A stretch of 64,000 bases of DNA from Aneurinibacillus aneurinilyticus ATCC 12856 (GCF_000466385.1 NZ_KE952720.1:1-64000); one strand, 5' to 3'; positions 53,798 to 62,592 are shown, counted from the stretch's first letter. Notes: a model not told the origin generated them from the sequence alone. A program made the numbers and translations.

Positions 53798-53810
53798 ATG
53801 AATAAGAAAA

Positions 53811-55538
53811 TTAGTCTTCCATTGTGGACAAATCGCCTGTTGGCAAGCCCAATTCCCATGCCTTCAGAACACGGCGCATAATCTTACCGGAACGTGTCTT
53901 CGGCAGTTTGTCACGCACTTCAATTTCACGCGGTGCAGCATGTGCAGCAAACCCTTCTTTTACAAACTTCCTGATTTCTTCAATCAATTCATCCGAAGCC
54001 TCATATCCGTCACGAAGCGCAATGAACGCTTTAATAATCTCACCACGTACCGGGTCCGGTTTACCGATAACACCGGCTTCAGCAACTGCCGGATGTTCTA
54101 CGAGCTTGCTTTCGACTTCAAATGGACCGACACGCTCACCTGCGGTCATAATGACATCATCAACACGTCCTTGGAACCAGAAATAGCCCTCTTCATCCAT
54201 ATAAGCTGAATCGCCTGACACGTACCAGCCTTCAAAACGAAAATATTCTTCATATTTGGAAGGATTATTCCAAATCTTGCGCATCATGGATGGCCATCCT
54301 GCCTTAATAGCCAAGTTCCCCATCCGGTTCGGTGGCAATTCATTGCCTTCATCATCCAGAATTGCTGCCACAGTACCTGGAAACGGCTTGCCCATCGAGC
54401 CTGGCTTAATCGGCATACTCGGATAATTACAAATCAATTGACCGCCCGTCTCGGTCATCCACCATGTATCATGAATACGCTTATCAAATACTTTCATTCC
54501 CCAATATACTACTTCCGGATTTAATGGCTCTCCTACACTTAAAACGTGGCGCAGGCTGGACAAATTATACTGCTTTATCACTTCATCGCCTGCACCCATC
54601 AGCATCCGGAATGAGGTCGGTGCGCTGTACCAGACCGTTACTTTGTATTTTTCAATCGTCAAATACCAATCCTCCAGACTGAAACGGCCTCCGCGAACAA
54701 CGTTCGTTGCTCCGTTCAACCATGGACTGAAAATGCCATACGCTGTTCCCGTGACCCAGCCTGGATCAGCCGTGCACCAATACACATCATCTTCCTGTAA
54801 ATCCAGCACCCACTTACCTGTCTGATAGTGCTGAACCATGGCATTGTGTACATGCAGCACGCCTTTGGGCTTGCCGGTGGAACCGGATGTATAGTGAAGA
54901 ATAAGCCCATCTTCCCGGTCTACCCATTCAATTTCAAAATCAGCAGAAGCTTGTTCCATCTCTTTCTCATAGCTTATCTGACCTGCTTCGAGAGCACCAT
55001 CACCGCCAACAACAATAACATGCTTAAGAGCAGGCAAATCTCCAACTGGTATACGAGGCAGAAGGTCCGGTGTCGTAACAATCGCTACGGCTTCACTGTC
55101 TTCCAGCCTGTCACGTACAGCCCCCTCCATGAACGCCTCAAACAATGGGCCGACAATAGCGCCAACTTTAATGATACCAAGAAGACTTACGTATAGTTCG
55201 GGGCTACGCGGCATAAAAATAAATACGCGTTCACCTTTTGTAATTCCCAGCTTGCGCAGTACGTTTCCGAATTTATCAGAAAGCGTTTTCATATCTGCAA
55301 ATGTATACTTTTCATCACGTGTCGCATTCCTATAGTAAAGCGCCACTTTATTTTCACGGGGAGTACCTATGTGCCGGTCAATGGCTTCATATGCCATATT
55401 AACTTTTCCCGTTTCATGCCAGGTAAATTGCTTCTCTACATCTTCCCAGCTGAATGTATTGTATACCTCTTTATAGGAAGGCATATTATAGCCGCTTCCT
55501 ACGACGGGAAGCATTTTCTTGTTCATCATTTCTTTCAT
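53811..55538 (-). CDS. acsA: Acetyl-CoA synthetase (AMP-forming)
   Basis: 575 aa. AMP-binding loop LHYTSGSTGKPKGVLH (about residue 225), WWMTETGGQ (about 365), YVSGDSAYMDEEGYFWFQGR, and the C-terminal PKTRSGKIMRR whose Lys is the acetylation target of AcuA in B. subtilis. It activates acetate to acetyl-CoA. ATG 55538 with GAGAGGAG decides the start. Divergent from acuABC. Confidence 0.95.
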   Translation of the reverse strand: MKEMMNKKMLPVVGSGYNMPSYKEVYNTFSWEDVEKQFTWHETGKVNMAYEAIDRHIGTPRENKVALYYRNATRDEKYTFADMKTLSDKFGNVLRKLGITKGERVFIFMPRSPELYVSLLGIIKVGAIVGPLFEAFMEGAVRDRLEDSEAVAIVTTPDLLPRIPVGDLPALKHVIVVGGDGALEAGQISYEKEMEQASADFEIEWVDREDGLILHYTSGSTGKPKGVLHVHNAMVQHYQTGKWVLDLQEDDVYWCTADPGWVTGTAYGIFSPWLNGATNVVRGGRFSLEDWYLTIEKYKVTVWYSAPTSFRMLMGAGDEVIKQYNLSSLRHVLSVGEPLNPEVVYWGMKVFDKRIHDTWWMTETGGQLICNYPSMPIKPGSMGKPFPGTVAAILDDEGNELPPNRMGNLAIKAGWPSMMRKIWNNPSKYEEYFRFEGWYVSGDSAYMDEEGYFWFQGRVDDVIMTAGERVGPFEVESKLVEHPAVAEAGVIGKPDPVRGEIIKAFIALRDGYEASDELIEEIRKFVKEGFAAHAAPREIEVRDKLPKTRSGKIMRRVLKAWELGLPTGDLSTMED

Positions 55539-55624
55539 AACGATAACTCCTCTCCCACTAAATTTAATCAAACCTGCCTGAATGTATATTCTATTTCAAT
55601 CTTGAAAACCCTCTCTCAAATTCG

Positions 55625-55654
55625 ATTATATCAAATAATCTGTTAATTTACCAA
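55625..55654 (-). promoter_or_regulatory. acsA promoter
   Basis: Minus strand TTGGTA (55654-55649), 18 bases, TATAAT (55630-55625), about 90 bases before the acsA ATG. Confidence 0.6.
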
Positions 55655-55687
55655 TTCTAATCGTTCACACCTTTTTCAAATTTATCA

Positions 55688-55717
55688 TTGGCAAGCGCAT
55701 CAAAAATATAAGATAAT
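55688..55717 (+). promoter_or_regulatory. acuA promoter with overlapping weak cre-like box
   Basis: TTGGCA (55688-55693), 18 bases, GATAAT (55712-55717). GGCAAGCGCATCAA (55690-55703) has two mismatches to a cre site and overlaps the -35, so CcpA repression is possible; B. subtilis acsA and acuABC carry cre sites. Confidence 0.45.
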
Positions 55718-55766
55718 TTTTGCAAAAGAAAAAATAACCCAACAAGAGTAAGATAAGGTGAATAGG

Positions 55767-56399
55767 ATGAAACATCGCAAAACATTTTTCAGCCAAAAGA
55801 TAAAGAAATCGGCCGGTCTCCTACAGTTTGAAGGCCCTGTGCACCCTGAACGCATTGCCTCCCTGTATATGGACGAAGGTTTAACGGCATTTCGCAGGCC
55901 CTCTCAACAACAAAAAGCGCTTGAGGGCATCGCGGAGCTGCCGGAAGGTCGCGTTATTCTGGCAATACATGAGCATACGATTATAGGATATGTGACATTT
56001 CTTTATCCTGATCCGATGGAAAGATGGTCAGAGGCAAAAATGGATGATTTACTGGAACTCGGGGCAATCGAAGTAACGAAACGGTTCCGCCATCAACATG
56101 TAGCAGAAAATATGCTTGAATTGGCATTCCGTGATGATGCTATGGAAGATTATATCATTTTTACTACAGAGTATTACTGGCACTGGGATTTGAAAGGAAC
56201 CGGCCTCGATGTATGGGCATATAGAAAAATAATGGAGAAAGTGATGGCCTCTGTTGGGCTTGAATGGTTTGCTACCGATGATCCGGAAATTTGCTCGCAT
56301 CCGGCTAACTGCATGATGGCGCGTATCGGTAAGCGTGTGACACTGGAATCCATACAGGCATTCGATCGTATTCGCTTTCAAAATCGATTCATTTTTTAA
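55767..56399 (+). CDS. acuA: Protein acetyltransferase AcuA
   Basis: 210 aa GNAT protein. LELGAIEVTKRFRHQHVAEN includes the acetyl-CoA-binding region. It acetylates and inactivates AcsA. ATG 55767 is six bases after AAGGTG; the in-frame GTG at 55758 overlaps that site. First gene of acuABC. Confidence 0.92.
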   Translation: MKHRKTFFSQKIKKSAGLLQFEGPVHPERIASLYMDEGLTAFRRPSQQQKALEGIAELPEGRVILAIHEHTIIGYVTFLYPDPMERWSEAKMDDLLELGAIEVTKRFRHQHVAENMLELAFRDDAMEDYIIFTTEYYWHWDLKGTGLDVWAYRKIMEKVMASVGLEWFATDDPEICSHPANCMMARIGKRVTLESIQAFDRIRFQNRFIF

Positions 56400-56474
56400 A
56401 AATTTTTTTACTATTTACAAGGAAAATGGAATAAAATGATAGATAAAAAGAAGAACTAGGGGGGAGACTGCACG

Positions 56475-57122
56475 ATGCTTGTGGAAGATATTATGAAGCG
56501 GGACGTAGTCACTGTTGAGCCGACAGAATCGATTCGGCTTGCGCTATTGAAAGTTCATCAGTACCGGATTCGTCATTTACCTGTTGTCCTGCAAGGCAAA
56601 CTAGTGGGCATTATTTCTGATCGAGATGTGCGAGACGCCTGTCCTTCCATTATTGGCATGCCGCGCGAAGATGATGAGCATGTTCTCAATACCCCCGTTT
56701 CTTCCATCATGCGCAAAGATGTAATTTGTGCTCATCCGCTCGACTTCGTGGAGGAAGCTGCTCGCGCCCTGTATGATAATCGCATCGGTTGCCTCCCGGT
56801 GGTAGTCGATGACGAATTGAAGGGCATTATTACGGAAACGGACATCTTGCACACTCTTGTCGAACTCATGGGCGTACACTATCCAAGCTCCCATATTGAA
56901 GTGGAAGTGGATGATCGGACAGGATTGCTCGCCGATGTCGCGGAGATTTTCAAGGAAGCGAAATGCAATGTTACCAGTGTACTGGTCATGCCAGGCAAAC
57001 ACTTAGGGAAGAAAAACCTCGTGTTCCGGGTACAGACAATCGATCCGCGCCATCTTGTTTCTAAAATTGAAGAGGCTGGCTACCGTATTGTATGGCCCAG
57101 AGAATCAGAGGGGTTAGTATGA
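56475..57122 (+). CDS. acuB: AcuB, CBS pair plus ACT domain
   Basis: 215 aa. Two CBS domains (about 1-60 and 75-135; VEDIMKRDVVTVEP and VSSIMRKDVICAHP starts) and an ACT domain (about 140-210; IEVEVDDRTGLLADVAEIF). Probably senses adenylates or amino acids; its role beside AcuA and AcuC is not settled. AGGGGGGAG precedes the ATG. Overlaps acuC by four bases. Confidence 0.92.
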   Translation: MLVEDIMKRDVVTVEPTESIRLALLKVHQYRIRHLPVVLQGKLVGIISDRDVRDACPSIIGMPREDDEHVLNTPVSSIMRKDVICAHPLDFVEEAARALYDNRIGCLPVVVDDELKGIITETDILHTLVELMGVHYPSSHIEVEVDDRTGLLADVAEIFKEAKCNVTSVLVMPGKHLGKKNLVFRVQTIDPRHLVSKIEEAGYRIVWPRESEGLV

Positions 57123-58276
57123 AAATTAAAACTGCATTTATGTATAGTGATGAATATTTAACATATTTTTTCAACGATGATCATCCGTTTAATCAGAAGA
57201 GGCTACGCATGACAATGGATCTTCTGCGTATGATGAATCTGCTTGATGATAGTGACATTGTGCCACCACGTACAGCAACGGACGATGAGCTGGCACTGAT
57301 TCATGACCGACAGTACATCGATATCGTTAAAGAATGCGGCCATACGCAACAGGAAATCGCTATTGCCGCAAGCTTTGGCCTAGGTACCGAAGATTGCCCA
57401 ATTTTTACGAATATGCATGAAGCTACGGCTCTTGCCGTAGGTGGCACGCTGCTCGCCGCAGAATTGGTTATGTCTGGAGAATACCGCCATGCTGTTAATC
57501 TGGCGGGCGGACTCCATCACGGGTTCCGCGGCCGGGCATCCGGCTTCTGCATCTACAACGACTGCTCCGTCGCTATTGCCTATCTGCGTCAAAAATATGA
57601 TGCACGTGTCCTTTATATCGATACGGATGCGCATCATGGCGATGGAGTACAGTGGGCATTTTATGACGATCCAAATGTGTTGACCCTTTCCTTTCATGAG
57701 ACAGGAAAATATTTGTTTCCGGGAACCGGAAACATTACAGAACGTGGCGATGGACAAGGCTACGGCTTCTCCGTTAACGTCCCGCTTGACGCATTTACTG
57801 AAGATGAATCCTGGCTTGAAGCGTATCAGAATGTGCTTCCTACCGTGGCACGCGGCTTCAAGCCAGATGTAATCCTGACACAGAACGGCTGCGACTCTCA
57901 CACCTTTGATCCGTTAACCCATCTTTCCGCTTCTATGCGTATTTACCAGGAGATTCCAAAGCTGGCACGTGAGCTAGCAGAAGAGTTGTGTGAAGGACGT
58001 CTTATCGCAACCGGAGGTGGAGGCTACGATATTTGGCGGGTTGTGCCACGTGCTTGGAGCTTATTGTGGGCCGAATTGTCAGGACAACGTATTACGGACA
58101 ACCTCTCTATACCTAAAGCATGGATTGACAAATATCAAAGCGAAAGCCCTGTACAGCTTGCTCCGACGCTGCTGGACCCGGAAGGATTATTCCCTCCAAT
58201 CCCCAGACGCGCCGAGATTATGACAAAAAACAAAAATACGATTGAAAAAGCTCTTCTCTACTGTCCTCGCGGATAA
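57119..58276 (+). CDS. acuC: AcuC, histone deacetylase family protein deacetylase
   Basis: 385 aa. GGLHHGFRGRASGFCIYND, DTDAHHGDGVQ (zinc Asp and His) and TQNGCDSHTFDPL (second zinc Asp), and GGGGYD near residue 300. It removes the acetyl group from AcsA. ATG overlaps acuB stop as ATGA with GAGGGG ahead. Confidence 0.95.
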   Translation: MKIKTAFMYSDEYLTYFFNDDHPFNQKRLRMTMDLLRMMNLLDDSDIVPPRTATDDELALIHDRQYIDIVKECGHTQQEIAIAASFGLGTEDCPIFTNMHEATALAVGGTLLAAELVMSGEYRHAVNLAGGLHHGFRGRASGFCIYNDCSVAIAYLRQKYDARVLYIDTDAHHGDGVQWAFYDDPNVLTLSFHETGKYLFPGTGNITERGDGQGYGFSVNVPLDAFTEDESWLEAYQNVLPTVARGFKPDVILTQNGCDSHTFDPLTHLSASMRIYQEIPKLARELAEELCEGRLIATGGGGYDIWRVVPRAWSLLWAELSGQRITDNLSIPKAWIDKYQSESPVQLAPTLLDPEGLFPPIPRRAEIMTKNKNTIEKALLYCPRG

Positions 58277-58278
58277 AT

Positions 58279-58326
58279 AAAAGCAACACCTGCTCTGCTA
58301 ACTGAAACGGGCAGGTGTTGCTTTTT
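58279..58326 (+). terminator. Terminator after acuC
   Basis: AAAAGCAACACCTGC and GCAGGTGTTGCTTTTT are perfect inverted arms around a 19-base loop. Confidence 0.88.
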
Positions 58327-58350
58327 GTTGCTTTGTATAAGGTACATGAT

Positions 58351-58542
58351 TTAATGTTTAGTCGAATCCATAATACATACAATACGCTGATGAATGTACG
58401 ATAGTTTGTTTAACATTGACAAAAAATCTTCATGTTTACATGACTTGTGTTGAGACAACACACGTGCTATAACCTTTGCTTCAATTTGCAATTCAACAAC
58501 ATTCACACACTTATTAATTCTTTCGATAAATTCGATATTCAT
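58351..58542 (-). CDS. 63-aa hypothetical protein
   Basis: Begins MNIEFIERINKCVNVVELQI and is mostly helical with three cysteines. Size and helical nature recall Spo0E-like phosphatases, but the SQELD signature is absent. No ribosome site lies before the ATG, so coding is doubtful. It is downstream of the chemoreceptor on the same strand. Confidence 0.35.
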   Translation of the reverse strand: MNIEFIERINKCVNVVELQIEAKVIARVLSQHKSCKHEDFLSMLNKLSYIHQRIVCIMDSTKH

Positions 58543-58615
58543 TTTGGTTTGGACTCTTTATTACGAGCACATGCTCCCCCTCTCATCATTTCCCTACCAG
58601 CCAGTAAGAATGCAG

Positions 58616-60382
58616 CTATAATTTGAATTTATTTATGGACAATTGCAATTCCTGTGCAAGAACTTTAAGTCTAGCTGTAAAATTTGATAGTTCTTCGATT
58701 GAAGAAACCTGGTTTTCAACAGCTGATGTAATGCTTTCCGAACCGATAGCCACTTCTCTTGCTATTCCGGCCATTTCTTGTATAGAAGCTGCTACCTGTT
58801 CGGCTCCTGCAGAAATTTGCTGGGAAGCGGCTGATACCTCCTGAACTTGATTGTTCACATGCTCAAAAGATTTTCTGATATTCTCAAAAGCTTCACCGGC
58901 TTCATTAATGTCATTCAATCCTGCTTCAACTTCATCGGCTTCTTTTTGCATACTAGAGATAGCTTCATTAGCGTCCTCCTGCATCCGCTTAATAAAACCG
59001 GAAATTTCCTCAGCCGATTTTTTCGATTGTTCGGCGAGCTTTCTCACTTCATCCGCTACAACAGCAAAACCTTTCCCATGCTCTCCAGCACGCGCAGCTT
59101 CAATAGCCGCGTTAAGGGACAATAAATTTGTTTGCTCTGTAATTTCGGTAATTACATCCGTAATTTTTTCAATTTCCTTAGAGTGTTCTCCTAATTTTTT
59201 CACTAGCAATGTCGTGCCGTCTACCGATTTGCTAATGGATTGCATCTGTTGAATGGCCTTGGCCAGTGAAGCATTTCCATTTTGCACTTCTTTTATTGAA
59301 TCATCAGAGGTTTCTGCTACTTTTGCGGATGATCCGGCAATACGTTCAATTCCTATTGCCGTTTCTTCCATCGTACTTGCCACCTCCTCACCTGTTTGAG
59401 AAGAAGCTTCCGCACCTTGGTTCAATCCTTCAACAGTCACTGCAATTTGCTTACTCGCCTTACTCGTTTCTTCCATATTGTTCATTAATTGTTCTGATAC
59501 CGTTGCAACATGAATACTCGCATCATTTACTTTTGCAATAATATCTTTCAGTCCGCTTATCATCTCATTAATTGCATTGGCAAGCTCTCCTATTTCATCT
59601 GTAGACTTTGCCTCAATCGTCTTTACCGTCAAATCTCCTTCACTTATTCTTTTGGCTATATTGCTTACATGCAGAATAAGCTTGATTTTTTGATTAAACA
59701 GCCATATAAACACGCCCATGCAAATTAATGAAAACAGAGCAATACCAGCAGCTATAACCCCTTTTATAAGCGGAAGAGAGCCATAAAATTCTTCCGGGTA
59801 TACGGCAATACCAAGCGTCCATCCCCAGGGTTGATAATATTCTACATAACTCATCTGTGTCCGCTCTTTGGTTTCGCCTTCATTTTTCCATGTATAAGTT
59901 AGCAAACGTTCATTGGCATTGCTACTCTTACTCGCTTTTACAAGATCCTGTATTAAATAGGTTCCATCTTCAAGCTTAAATTCTTTTTGATTCTGTCCCT
60001 CATACCCTAGCGGATGCATAACCGCAAGATAATTATCGTCATATGCCCACATGTATCCTTCTTTTTTGTAGATAAAAGGTGATTTGCTTAAATCACGCAT
60101 TTTTTTATCTTCAGACAATGGACCATTAATATACTCTTTTGCTCTATTTTTGGCTTGTTCCAATGTAAGATGGCCATTTTTCACCTCTTCATCCAATACC
60201 CTGATTACAGTGACTGCACCACCGACAATTTGGTGCAAATTCTGGATACCTGCCTTCTCAAGCTCCCCTTTTGCAGCATAATAAGTGACAATACCTACTA
60301 AAGAGCTTGAAAAAATAATAGCAGCCGTTACTGCTATTATTAATTTCCATCGTATACTAAGGTTTTTCTTTCTTTTCAACAT
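58616..60382 (-). CDS. Methyl-accepting chemotaxis protein with Cache domain
   Basis: 588 aa. Membrane segment about 12-32, an extracellular single Cache domain ([20 protein letters not shown] and [18 protein letters not shown]) typical for small organic acids, a second membrane segment (about 205-225), HAMP, and the signalling hairpin with [20 protein letters not shown]. Signals to CheA. Its ATG shares a base with the HTH peptide stop (TGATG), with GAGAGG ahead. It is the main output gene of the riboswitch-controlled unit. Confidence 0.92.
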   Translation of the reverse strand: MLKRKKNLSIRWKLIIAVTAAIIFSSSLVGIVTYYAAKGELEKAGIQNLHQIVGGAVTVIRVLDEEVKNGHLTLEQAKNRAKEYINGPLSEDKKMRDLSKSPFIYKKEGYMWAYDDNYLAVMHPLGYEGQNQKEFKLEDGTYLIQDLVKASKSSNANERLLTYTWKNEGETKERTQMSYVEYYQPWGWTLGIAVYPEEFYGSLPLIKGVIAAGIALFSLICMGVFIWLFNQKIKLILHVSNIAKRISEGDLTVKTIEAKSTDEIGELANAINEMISGLKDIIAKVNDASIHVATVSEQLMNNMEETSKASKQIAVTVEGLNQGAEASSQTGEEVASTMEETAIGIERIAGSSAKVAETSDDSIKEVQNGNASLAKAIQQMQSISKSVDGTTLLVKKLGEHSKEIEKITDVITEITEQTNLLSLNAAIEAARAGEHGKGFAVVADEVRKLAEQSKKSAEEISGFIKRMQEDANEAISSMQKEADEVEAGLNDINEAGEAFENIRKSFEHVNNQVQEVSAASQQISAGAEQVAASIQEMAGIAREVAIGSESITSAVENQVSSIEELSNFTARLKVLAQELQLSINKFKL

Positions 60383-60555
60383 CACAAGACCTCTCTTTTA
60401 CGATAATTCTCGTTCATATCTTTATGCTCACGTATCCAGCGGTATATAGTTTGGCTATTTATACCATATTTTCGAGCTACTATACTGCATTTATATCCCT
60501 TCATAACTTCGCTAACAACATCATGCTTAAGTGTTAAAGAGTAATTTCTTTTCAT
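60382..60555 (-). CDS. 57-aa helix-turn-helix peptide
   Basis: Starts [20 protein letters not shown]; a helix-turn-helix follows ([19 protein letters not shown]). It resembles the N-terminal HTH of IS3-type OrfA transposase proteins but ends at 57 residues and has no second ORF. AAGGAG is six bases before the ATG. Stop and the MCP start overlap, so the two are coupled. It may be a domesticated DNA-binding peptide or a leader needed for MCP translation. Confidence 0.75.
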   Translation of the reverse strand: MKRNYSLTLKHDVVSEVMKGYKCSIVARKYGINSQTIYRWIREHKDMNENYRKREVL

Positions 60556-60621
60556 CTCCGTCTCCTTACTTTGTATCTTTCATAGCTAAGTTCCATCCGT
60601 ACAATCCTCTGTGTATCCTTA

Positions 60622-60778
60622 AAATAAAAAGGGCTATACCTGATACCGGAATTACCGAATAGGAAATAGCCTTTCACCTCTGGAAAATTTCGGTAACCCG
60701 GCTATCTTCATTCCTGCGGAACCTTAGACCCGTGGCTTTGCGTCCCTATCTTTCAATAGGTTTGCCTTTATCATTTTA
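60622..60778 (-). ncRNA. c-di-GMP-I (GEMM) riboswitch with terminator platform
   Basis: Minus strand: GGCAAACC (60766-60759), GAAA tetraloop, GGGACGCAAAGCCACGGG, CTAAGG, and GCCGGGTTACCGA (to 60690) match the GEMM-I aptamer. Then GGCTAT ... ATAGCC followed by CTTTTTATTTT (to 60622) is a terminator. The 8-base TTACCGAA (aptamer end, 60696-60689) is complementary to TTCGGTAA (60658-60651) inside the terminator, giving an antiterminator. It lies 15 bases after the EAL gene and before the HTH-MCP pair. I expect ligand to cause termination (inference). Confidence 0.9.
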
Positions 60779-60794
60779 TTTACTTTTATAACAA

Positions 60795-61517
60795 CTAGCT
60801 AAATTGTTCGGGCTTCCCCAGTAAATATCCCTGTCCTATATTAACTCCTAACAATTTAGCTATTGCCAGATCTTCCGATTTTTCAATCCCTTCTAATATT
60901 AAGTAAGCTTCATCCTTACAATAGCTTACTAATAATTCTATTAATCGTTGTTTTCTTGGACATACAGATAAATCAATTGAAAAATATCTATCCAATTTAA
61001 CAAAATCCGGTTCAAACTCTACAAGGTTTTTAAAAGAGGCAGAGCCTTTACCTACATCATCCAGTGCAATCTGAAACCCATTCTGGTGCAGAAAAGAGAG
61101 TATATTACGCATCGATTTAACATCATTTATTTCCTGGGATTCATTAATTTCTAACACTATCTCTCCTTTGGATACAGTGTAGTCAGAAAGTAATCCATCT
61201 AAAAAACAATGAAAATCAGGATGCAATAATGTAGAAGGAAAAATATTCACAAATAATGAAGTTTGTAACGCTTTATTCTTGGGTGTGTAAGAAACAATTG
61301 CCTTAAACAGTGACAAAATATCAAGTTCGTATAGCTTATCAATCCTTTCAGCATTTTGAAACAATTGCTCAGGTGAAACAAAGTATTGAGTTCGCAAAAA
61401 AGCTTCATACCCTAGTAAAGACCAATCAGAAAGAAAGTACAGTGGTTGATAGACGTGATGAAACAGCCTATTCTCAATAACTTTCTCAGTCTGTTCGTCC
61501 AGCAGCGTCTTTTTCAT
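60795..61517 (-). CDS. EAL-domain c-di-GMP phosphodiesterase
   Basis: 240 aa, a bare EAL domain with no sensor. Residues seen: E38 in GYEAFLR (EAF variant), N91, E123 in LEINES, D153-D154 in ALDDVGKG, K174 in VKLDR, E209 and E212 in LEGIEKS, and Q229 in GQGYLLGKP. Metal and catalytic positions look complete, so hydrolysis to pGpG is likely. The riboswitch begins 15 bases downstream. An upstream promoter inside the recombinase segment points at it. Confidence 0.88.
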   Translation of the reverse strand: MKKTLLDEQTEKVIENRLFHHVYQPLYFLSDWSLLGYEAFLRTQYFVSPEQLFQNAERIDKLYELDILSLFKAIVSYTPKNKALQTSLFVNIFPSTLLHPDFHCFLDGLLSDYTVSKGEIVLEINESQEINDVKSMRNILSFLHQNGFQIALDDVGKGSASFKNLVEFEPDFVKLDRYFSIDLSVCPRKQRLIELLVSYCKDEAYLILEGIEKSEDLAIAKLLGVNIGQGYLLGKPEQFS

Positions 61518-61577
61518 GACCTTTCAACTTCACCCCCTTTATGCCCTCTGTTCTAGGGAAGAAATCACTGTCACATC

Positions 61578-61615
61578 ATTTAATCTAACAAAATAGACAT
61601 TTTGTTAGATTAAAT
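61578..61615. repeat. Recombination-site candidate 1 (perfect palindrome)
   Basis: Arms ATTTAATCTAACAAAAT (61578-61594) and its exact complement (61599-61615) around AGAC. Inner elements TAATCTAACAA and TTGTTAGATTA with a roughly 10-base centre look like the paired binding arms of a tyrosine recombinase core site. It is in the leader of the EAL gene. Reverse-complemented, it matches site 2 over 27 bases. Confidence 0.7.
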
Positions 61616-61639
61616 AGAAAAAATATCTAGTCCTTTTTC

Positions 61640-61668
61640 ATTATAACTACTTCTAATTTAAAAATCGA
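61640..61668 (-). promoter_or_regulatory. Promoter inside the recombinase segment, pointing at the EAL gene
   Basis: Minus strand TCGATT (61668-61663), 17 bases, TATAAT (61645-61640). The -10 is perfect, the -35 weak. It is between site 1 and the recombinase stop, so transcription crosses site 1 into the EAL gene, with a leader of about 115 bases. Confidence 0.55.
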
Positions 61669-61705
61669 TATAGCTTTGCAGTTACATTTTTTCTTTTTTC
61701 GCTTT

Positions 61706-62269
61706 TCATAAACAAAATTTTTCCAATGCCTTATCAACCATATCATCATTAATACCTATATATCTCATTGTGATTGAAGGGCTAGAATGCCCAAATATAT
61801 ATTGTAACAATGCTACATCTTTTGATTGCTGGTAAAAATGATACCCAAATGTTTTTCGTAAAGTATGTGTACCGATAGGCCCTTCGACCCCGCAGGCTCT
61901 CGCTGCATGATTAATAATTTGCCAAGCATGCACACGGCTGATTGGCTTTCCTCCCTTTTGGGAAGGGAATAAATACTCTGAATCAGCCATTTTTCTTGAA
62001 TATCGTTCTATTTCATTCTTTAGTGTCTGTGTTATTATGGTCCTCCTTATATTTTTAGTTTTCTTTTCTTGAATGATTAAGTGCTTTGTATATTTAACAT
62101 CCATTACCCGTAGAGGCAATATATCACTAATTCTGAGACCTGAGTTGATTCCAAAAATAAATAAAAAATAATTTCTATAGGAACGACGTAGGAGGTAGTT
62201 TTTTATCTCTTGTATTTTCTCAATCTCCCGTATTGGTTCAACAGCATTTGCACCTTTTTTTGTTGTCAT
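61706..62269 (-). CDS. Small tyrosine recombinase (FimB/FimE-sized)
   Basis: 187 aa, only the catalytic domain plus a short N-terminus; most integrases exceed 280 aa. Catalytic residues: R46 in SGLRISDI, a Lys near 70-72, H135 and R138 in HTLRK, H161 in FGHSS, and Y170 in MRYIG, so it should be active. FimB and FimE, which flip the fim promoter in E. coli, have a similar size. ATG 62269 follows GGAG by eight bases; GTG 62278 is in frame. It is flanked by sites 1 and 2 with 90 and 130 bases to spare. Confidence 0.9.
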   Translation of the reverse strand: MTTKKGANAVEPIREIEKIQEIKNYLLRRSYRNYFLFIFGINSGLRISDILPLRVMDVKYTKHLIIQEKKTKNIRRTIITQTLKNEIERYSRKMADSEYLFPSQKGGKPISRVHAWQIINHAARACGVEGPIGTHTLRKTFGYHFYQQSKDVALLQYIFGHSSPSITMRYIGINDDMVDKALEKFCL

Positions 62270-62354
62270 AGAAGCCACTCCATTGTGTGAATAAATATTT
62301 AACTAATGATTCAATATGTTATATTATCTCATTCTATTTGTTTTTTGGATATAC

Positions 62355-62390
62355 TAAAAAACCTTTAAAATAAAGGCTTTTTTGCTTTTT
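62355..62390. terminator. Hairpin with T runs on both strands, next to site 2
   Basis: AAAAAACCTTTA and TAAAGGCTTTTTT pair, with T runs reading out to both sides. Reading rightward it lies just before site 2, so if the segment were inverted it would stand in front of the EAL gene. Confidence 0.6.
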
Positions 62391-62401
62391 TTAGTGTCAT
62401 T

Positions 62402-62439
62402 TGAAACATAACAAAATGTCTATTTTGTTAGATTATTCT
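62402..62439. repeat. Recombination-site candidate 2 (inverted partner of site 1)
   Basis: TAACAAAAT, GTCT, ATTTTGTTAGATTA (62409-62435) equals the reverse complement of site 1 for 27 bases; the central GTCT is the complement of AGAC. The left arm beyond that point is changed (GAAACA). Confidence 0.7.
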
Positions 62440-62518
62440 CCATATACATATAGAAAATAAAAATTTACTAAATAAATGAACGACTAGGAGAGCAGTAAAC
62501 TCCCTTAAATCAAAGAAA

Positions 62519-62548
62519 TATAGGCGGGAGACAATTCTCCCGCCTATA
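62519..62548. terminator. Terminator after the ABC transporter gene
   Basis: ATAGGCGGGAGA / TCTCCCGCCTAT around a short loop, with T-rich sequence on both sides (ATTTTATT, ATTTC). Confidence 0.85.
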
Positions 62549-62592
62549 TTTTATTAACTGATACCTACTTTACCAGACCATGAATTCTTATG

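Noticed and set aside
61578-61615. Palindrome read as an ordinary transcription terminator
   Set aside because: The stem is almost all A/T, there is no T tract after it in either direction, and its partner copy on the other side of the recombinase gene is better explained by a recombination site.
61578-62439. Sites as chromosome dif/Xer sites
   Set aside because: They do not resemble the Bacillus dif sequence I know, occur twice and in inverted orientation around a small recombinase that is not XerC or XerD.
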